Below the pieces are notes generated by a model. It made no database searches, was not told the DNA's origin, and saw only the letters and a list, made by a program, of their open reading frames with translations. This document shows positions 58,996 to 64,000 of a DNA stretch of 64,000 nt, one piece after another (position 1 is the first letter of the stretch; every line of letters starts with the position of its first letter). Source of the stretch: Torreya grandis (taxonomy: Eukaryota > Streptophyta > Pinopsida > Cupressales > Taxaceae). The stretch is taken from positions 1,861,001-1,925,000 of the forward strand of contig JARHVA010003187.1 of NCBI GenBank assembly GCA_037957365.1, read 5' to 3'. The position numbers and the translations under genes are program-made.

Positions 58996-61007
58996 GTGGC
59001 TTATAATTCACTATGATACTTATAGAATATGCATTTTACAAGTTTGCATAACCAACACTTTAAACTTCATTACACTTATATTCATGTTCTTATTTATTGT
59101 GATTAACGAGACAAGGTCTACAGTCATATATTTCCTTTTTTATGTAATTTTTAATTAGATATAAGCATAAACTCAAATTTATGACAAGTGTTACTACACA
59201 ACATAACCCATGGGAACCAGTTTCTTGTTGCATGTTTTAGGTGAGCACACAAGAGCTTAGTATTACGTGAAAAGTTAGTTCATAAGCTTTTTAGGGCTAG
59301 ACACTTTAGACACTTAAGGAAAATGAGATAGAAAATTTCCCAACATGGACTCAATAGAATCAACTAAATCTCCCCCACCCAGCTTTGTTGATAATTGAGC
59401 ATGAAGAATATTGGTAGCCATCCAATGTAGAAGATTCTCATCTTTCACCCCATCCACCAGAGCTTGCTACCCAGAATTCAATGCTTCTTTGGCAGTGATA
59501 TTTTTTTTCTTATCTAGAAGGTTACCGAACAAATGCCTAAGCTTTAAATCATTTACTAATCACAAAAAGGAGTGGTGCACATCATCCAAAGAGTATTTGT
59601 GAAACATGTTCACATTTATTTCCTTCATTGTGTTCACCATCATATCCTTGCCCTTGCTCTATCTGGTATGCTTGGAGGGCCTGCATTGCTTGAAGGAATT
59701 TCTATGTCTACCATGTCGTTCTTCTTACCTCTTGTCTTCTTCTCAATCCACATAAATATCATAATGACTAAGTAAGGAGGGTGATGGTAGTGCTAGTAAT
59801 AGCTCTCACATGTCATTTGCCATATGGAATGCAAGCCCTCTCTATTCATGATAGCGTTGAGTCGCCAAAATTGAAAATAAGTACCTCGTGTTATGATGCC
59901 AAGGCATGGATCACTCAAGCTGATCATTAACATCATTGATTGTGCTAGGATGGCAATTTATCTCGACAAGCTTCTTAGGTTTTGAGGCCATATTTAACGA
60001 AGGAATTATCTCCAATAATTGTATACACAAATACATACATATATATTCTATATATATATATATATAATCATTATATTATTATATTCATGTAATTCGATAT
60101 ATATATTATTCATGTATTAAAATATTATATATTATATATTAATTATAAATTATATCTTTATTATATAAATTATATTTATAGATATTATTATAGTATATAA
60201 TAAGGGCATGAACTGCCAAGTCCCTGCAGGGCAGTATCAGCCTATTATATGTGGATACTATGTAGGTAATTTATTTGTTGAAAGATTTGAACTTAGTACA
60301 TTTGTTTCTATTTCCTGGATTTCCCTAGTCTAGATGAGTAGAAATTTTGTTTTGATGACCAAGTGTTAGTTTATATAGAATGAGGAAAGATCTAGTTTTC
60401 CTAAATATTGGCTTCCATTGCTTGTGAATTTTATCTTATCATGATATGTCTTATCTCCCTTTAAATTGTTGGTCTGCTCTACAAGCAATTGAGATGATAG
60501 TTGCCCGATCTATGAGAAATGTGAAGGTGTGGTTTGCAAAATTTGTACATAGTCAGGAACTATTTTTAAAAATAATATTAGTGTTATTTCATTATAAGAA
60601 ACATTTGTGAAGAATGATAGGGAACTTTTATGTCACTCACATTAAAGATTGAGTGTGTCTTAGTCTTGATAGAGAGTGGAATTTCTTACCCTTAAAAATC
60701 CTTCATACAAGCTACTATCTTATCTCCAAGGGGAGAAAAGGAATGGGGTTTAGACGTATAGTAATGCATAAAGAAATTCCTCTTAAATAGGTCTGCATGA
60801 ATTCTCATGGAACCTATTCTAAGATAAAAGAAATGTCTCAAAGAGGAGTCAACAAGAATTTGTTTGGATTTATGCATGAAAGACTTTGAATTTGTTTTCT
60901 CAGACTTCCTTTTTTGCATTCAATGTATAGGGGGACCTATTTTCCAACGTTGGACTCATTTCTTTGCAATCCATCCCTACTTGATAATGTTAGGGACTGG
61001 AACTTAT
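58996..61007. other. mostly non-coding; weak minus-strand coding remnant
   Basis: On the minus strand about 59,300-59,993 gives coding-like but stop-rich phrases: MASKPKKLVEINCHPSTIND at the start, then DDVHHSFL, LRHLFGNLLDKKKNITAKEA and VDGVKDENLLHWMATNILHA. No family is recognised and confidence is low. A TA-rich low-complexity tract occupies about 60.03-60.20 kb. The rest shows nothing I can support. Confidence 0.35.
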
Positions 61008-62365
61008 GCCCCTGTATCAGAAGTTCTGACATGACATTGCCAATTTGTGTTGATGTTAGCTAACAAACATCTAATTGTCCATTGCTTTTCCTAAACCATA
61101 AAATAATTTTCCAACCACTGGCCATTTAAAGCATGTTAAACTTTTGCTTCTGATTAGAGAGGACATTGCCGTGTAAATATCCCATGAGGGCACATCTTTC
61201 TATTTTTTTCATTATGAATGCCTAATTGTGTCTTTATTTTGATATCTATGAACATGTGTAATTGATAAATTGTCTTTTTATGTAATATTGGAGAGAAATG
61301 TTTTGGTATACGGTTCTAAGTAATTAGTTGAGCTATCTTTTTTTGCAGAATCTTTTTGTGGTGTGTAGTTATGTTACACAATTATGGGCCATCTTGATAT
61401 CAAAATTGTAACGATGGTCAAATGAATACTCTTAAATATTAAAACTTTATCTCCAATTCTAATTTGTATTAGATATATGATGTTAGACGTAAAGTGGAAT
61501 GCTTAGCAGTCGAGACATTTTTTTGTTAATTAACTTTTGAAATATGAAAAATAGATTGGTAGGAGATAGATTTTGAATCATTTAGAATGCATGCTACATT
61601 ATGCTACAAATATTTGGTTGGCTTGTATGAATTGAATTTTTGATTGTAGACTTATTATATTCATTCAAAGCTTATAGTAAAATCACCGCCCCTGTATCAG
61701 AAGTTCTGACATGACATTGCCAATTTGTGTTGATGTTATCTAACAAACATCTAATTGTCCATTGCTTTTCCTAAACCATAACATAATTTTCCAACCATTG
61801 GCCATTTAAAGCATGCTAAACTTTTGCTTCTGATTGGACGGGACATTGCCGTGTAAATATCCATGAGGGCACATCTTTCTAGTTTTTTCATTATGAATGC
61901 CTAATTGTGTCTTTATTTTGATATCTATGAACGTGTGTAATTGATAAATTGTCTTTTTATGTAATATTGGAGAGAAATGTTTTGGTATACGGTTCTAAGT
62001 AATTAGTTGAGCTATCCTTTTTTACAGAATCTTTTTGTGGTGTGTAGTTATGTTACACAATTGTGGGACATCTTGATATCAAAATTGTAATGATGGTCAA
62101 ATGAATACCCTTAAATATTAAAACTTTATCTCCAATTCTAATTTGTATTAGATATATGATGTTAGACGTAAAGTGGAATGCTTAGCAGTTGAGACATTTT
62201 TTTGTTAATTAACTTTTGAAATATGAAAAATAGATTGGTAGGAGACATATTTTCAATCATTTAGAATGCATGTACATTATGCTACAAATATTTGGTTGGC
62301 TTGTATGAATTGAATTTTTGATTGTAGACTTATTATATTCATTCAAAGCTTATAGTAAAATCACC
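61008..62365. repeat. 680-bp tandem duplication (recent)
   Basis: Unit 1 (61008-61687) and unit 2 (61688-62365) both run from GCCCCTGTATCAGAAGTTCT to AGTAAAATCACC and are about 97-98% identical by eye. The junction is exact. No frame of note is present, and neither end looks like an LTR. Confidence 0.93.
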
Positions 62366-64000
62366 TTATTAATTGGGACTTGTTGATGCACTTGTGGATG
62401 TAATAAACAACAACTAGACTGCTCACAACTCATCATGCTTGCCTAATAATTTGTTACTAGTATGTATGGCCTTATAGTACATCAAAGCCTATCAAGGTAA
62501 ATTCAGTGAGGTTGGCCCTGATGGAAAAAAGCCTATGAATTCAACATTTGTTGAAATATTTGCACCCAATTGTGGGGTAGAAGTCTCAACATTAGGCCAT
62601 GTATCAGGTTGCCTATTAGCATGTCAAAAAAATATGTTAAACCTGTAGAAGCCCTCTTTAAGGTTCTCATTCGAAATGAGAGGAGCATTTTTATTATATA
62701 TAAAAAGAACCATACCAAAGTTGGTGTAGGCATTCAAGGAACTAACAGAGGGGCACCTTTCTTTTGGTGTGTGATATTTAGCAGCTGAAACCCAAAAACC
62801 TCCTTCAAACTCTAAGGAGGTACAACCATAAAGCAAAGTCTAGATGCTACAATGAAACAAATGACCCCTACAATTCCTTAACAAGGTTTGGGCACTTGCC
62901 CATTTTAAATGATCCTTTTGAACCCTTACTAGATCTTTACAAAATCCTCTATACATCCTAGAAAATATGTAGCTAATAGCAGATTAAGTCATTTAGGTTC
63001 GTCAGGTATAACATTTAAAGGCTTGGCCAGCCTGCATTGAATTAATTAGGGAATGTTAAAAATATATATCACTGTAAAAAAAATCAAAATAAAATCAGAT
63101 CACCTAGAAAAACAATAGGACAAAGCACATCAAGCACAACATAACACAACACAACTACCCAAACGGGGGTATTAACACATGAAAAAAGCTTAAATGCTCT
63201 TTGAAATTACCATATCACCCAAACAGGGGTATTAACACAGTAAAAACACCAATGGATGCAACAATTTCTAAGTAGAGATATGGTGTTCTCACTTTAACTG
63301 ATATTAAACCTACATGGCTTAACACATTACGACCTAGAAGTGTTAAACAACCCCCATCAACAAAATGCACCCACTGTATTAGTTTCACCTAAGGGCTTTG
63401 TTAGTGAGCATTGTATTTTGTGAATCTATGAGTTGTTCAGATATTTTCATATCCAATTTTAGTTATGAAAAAATGTGTCGAATGGACACCATCGGTAGGG
63501 TGAGTGCCGCTGTCCCTGCCCACATGGGCCACAACAATATCTTTCACATAGTCCATGTTTAGATATGTCAAAACAATAAAAAAATATTGATAAAAAATCT
63601 TCTACAACCAAACACAGTTATAGAGTTAGGGTTAGTGTCACCTTTTACAAATAAATTATCCAGACATGGAAATAAATGCATATTTATAGTCTATTGAAAG
63701 TGTAGAGGGGATTTCTAAGTCCATTGAAATCCTTGATTGAAATGGAATGTGCTTCGTTTGAGTTGAAACAACTGAGAAAAAAAGAATGGTGTTGGTGTTG
63801 CTCTTGGGCTGAGTTAAAGAAAAGAATAGAATAGAACTTGATATGGCAACCACATTATTGCTATTAGACATGGTGAATATAGACATAGGTAAAAATTTGT
63901 TTGTGACATGTTGAACTTCTACCATCAAGAGTCACAACTGGTCCATTTGTTTGTATGCACCGATAATCACTCCATTCAATAGACAACACAACATTTTCTG
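62366..64000. other. non-coding interval to the window end
   Basis: No gene is supported. A short direct repeat (ACCCAAAC, GGGGTATTAACACA) occurs at about 63157 and 63217. The 90-codon minus-strand frame at 63656-63928 has no recognisable domain and is probably chance. Confidence 0.45.

Noticed and set aside
61008..62365. LTR pair or solo LTRs
   Set aside because: The two copies are directly adjacent with no interior, and the ends lack TG/CA and target duplications, so this is a simple tandem duplication.
1..64000. tRNA, rRNA, snRNA or organelle-derived segments
   Set aside because: I looked for tRNA B-box-like GGTTCGA contexts and long GC-balanced organelle-like stretches and found none I could support by eye. 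A covariance-model scan would be decisive.

Overview
This window looks like intergenic, transposon-dominated nuclear DNA of a seed plant with a large genome. It is very AT-rich and poor in CpG. It carries plant Ty1/copia retrotransposons primed by initiator-methionine tRNA, DUF4283/zinc-knuckle LINE-type ORF1 remnants, an LTR element with roughly 5-kb LTRs, and many old, diverged direct repeats. A conifer or other gymnosperm is my best guess from the slow-decay, nested-repeat style, but this is inference. I see no intact protein-coding host gene. Most long open frames are repeat remnants or chance frames.

Layout. 1-6.7 kb is AT-rich and unannotated apart from microsatellites. 6.7-7.26 kb is less AT-rich and looks like a host promoter and first exon (CCACGTGG, W-box core, splice donor). 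It ends where copia element 1 is inserted (7264-12365, minus strand, TSD ATATA, one long gag-pol frame with eight stops and one frameshift). 12.93-13.14 kb holds a 106-bp tandem duplication. 13.7-15.58 kb and 16.58-18.28 kb are two direct copies of a degenerate DUF4283/CCHC ORF1, with a 157-bp foldback element (MITE-like) between them.

The second ORF1 copy is split by a 13,665-bp insertion (18279-31943, TSD AGGAT). It has the structure of a LARD, a large non-autonomous LTR element: about 5.0-kb LTRs, a 2.36-kb non-coding interior, a primer-binding-like site and a polypurine tract. Its 5' LTR carries a further 1.2-kb insertion that is absent from the 3' LTR. The ORF1 copy resumes at 31944. 32.7-33.5 kb holds exon-like coding fragments on the minus strand (unknown gene). 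35.5-38.2 kb holds tandem and dispersed repeats plus a coiled-coil-like coding remnant. 38590-41739 is a small non-autonomous copia element (minus) that keeps only the gag N-terminus and pol C-terminus around an unusually GC-rich, unrecognised middle. 43.6-44.3 kb and 45.4-46.3 kb are tandem repeat regions.

47.0-51.83 kb is a decayed LTR element without recognisable pol: an 849-bp tandem duplication containing the start of its ORF, an unrecognised ORF, and one LTR (51193-51830). 51853-58990 is a two-unit, three-LTR copia array (TSD AATAT). Both units share the same lesions (no integrase core, YVDD changed to YVVC, DSG lost), and both the U3 and the interior carry clusters of the palindrome ACCGACGTCGGT and its variants. 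61.0-62.37 kb is a young 680-bp tandem duplication.

The genes do not form a pathway. The biology here is layering and remodelling of retroelements: nested insertion, LTR-LTR recombination and internal deletion to non-autonomous forms. Coordinates of LTR edges were derived by aligning copies by eye, and percentages are approximate.
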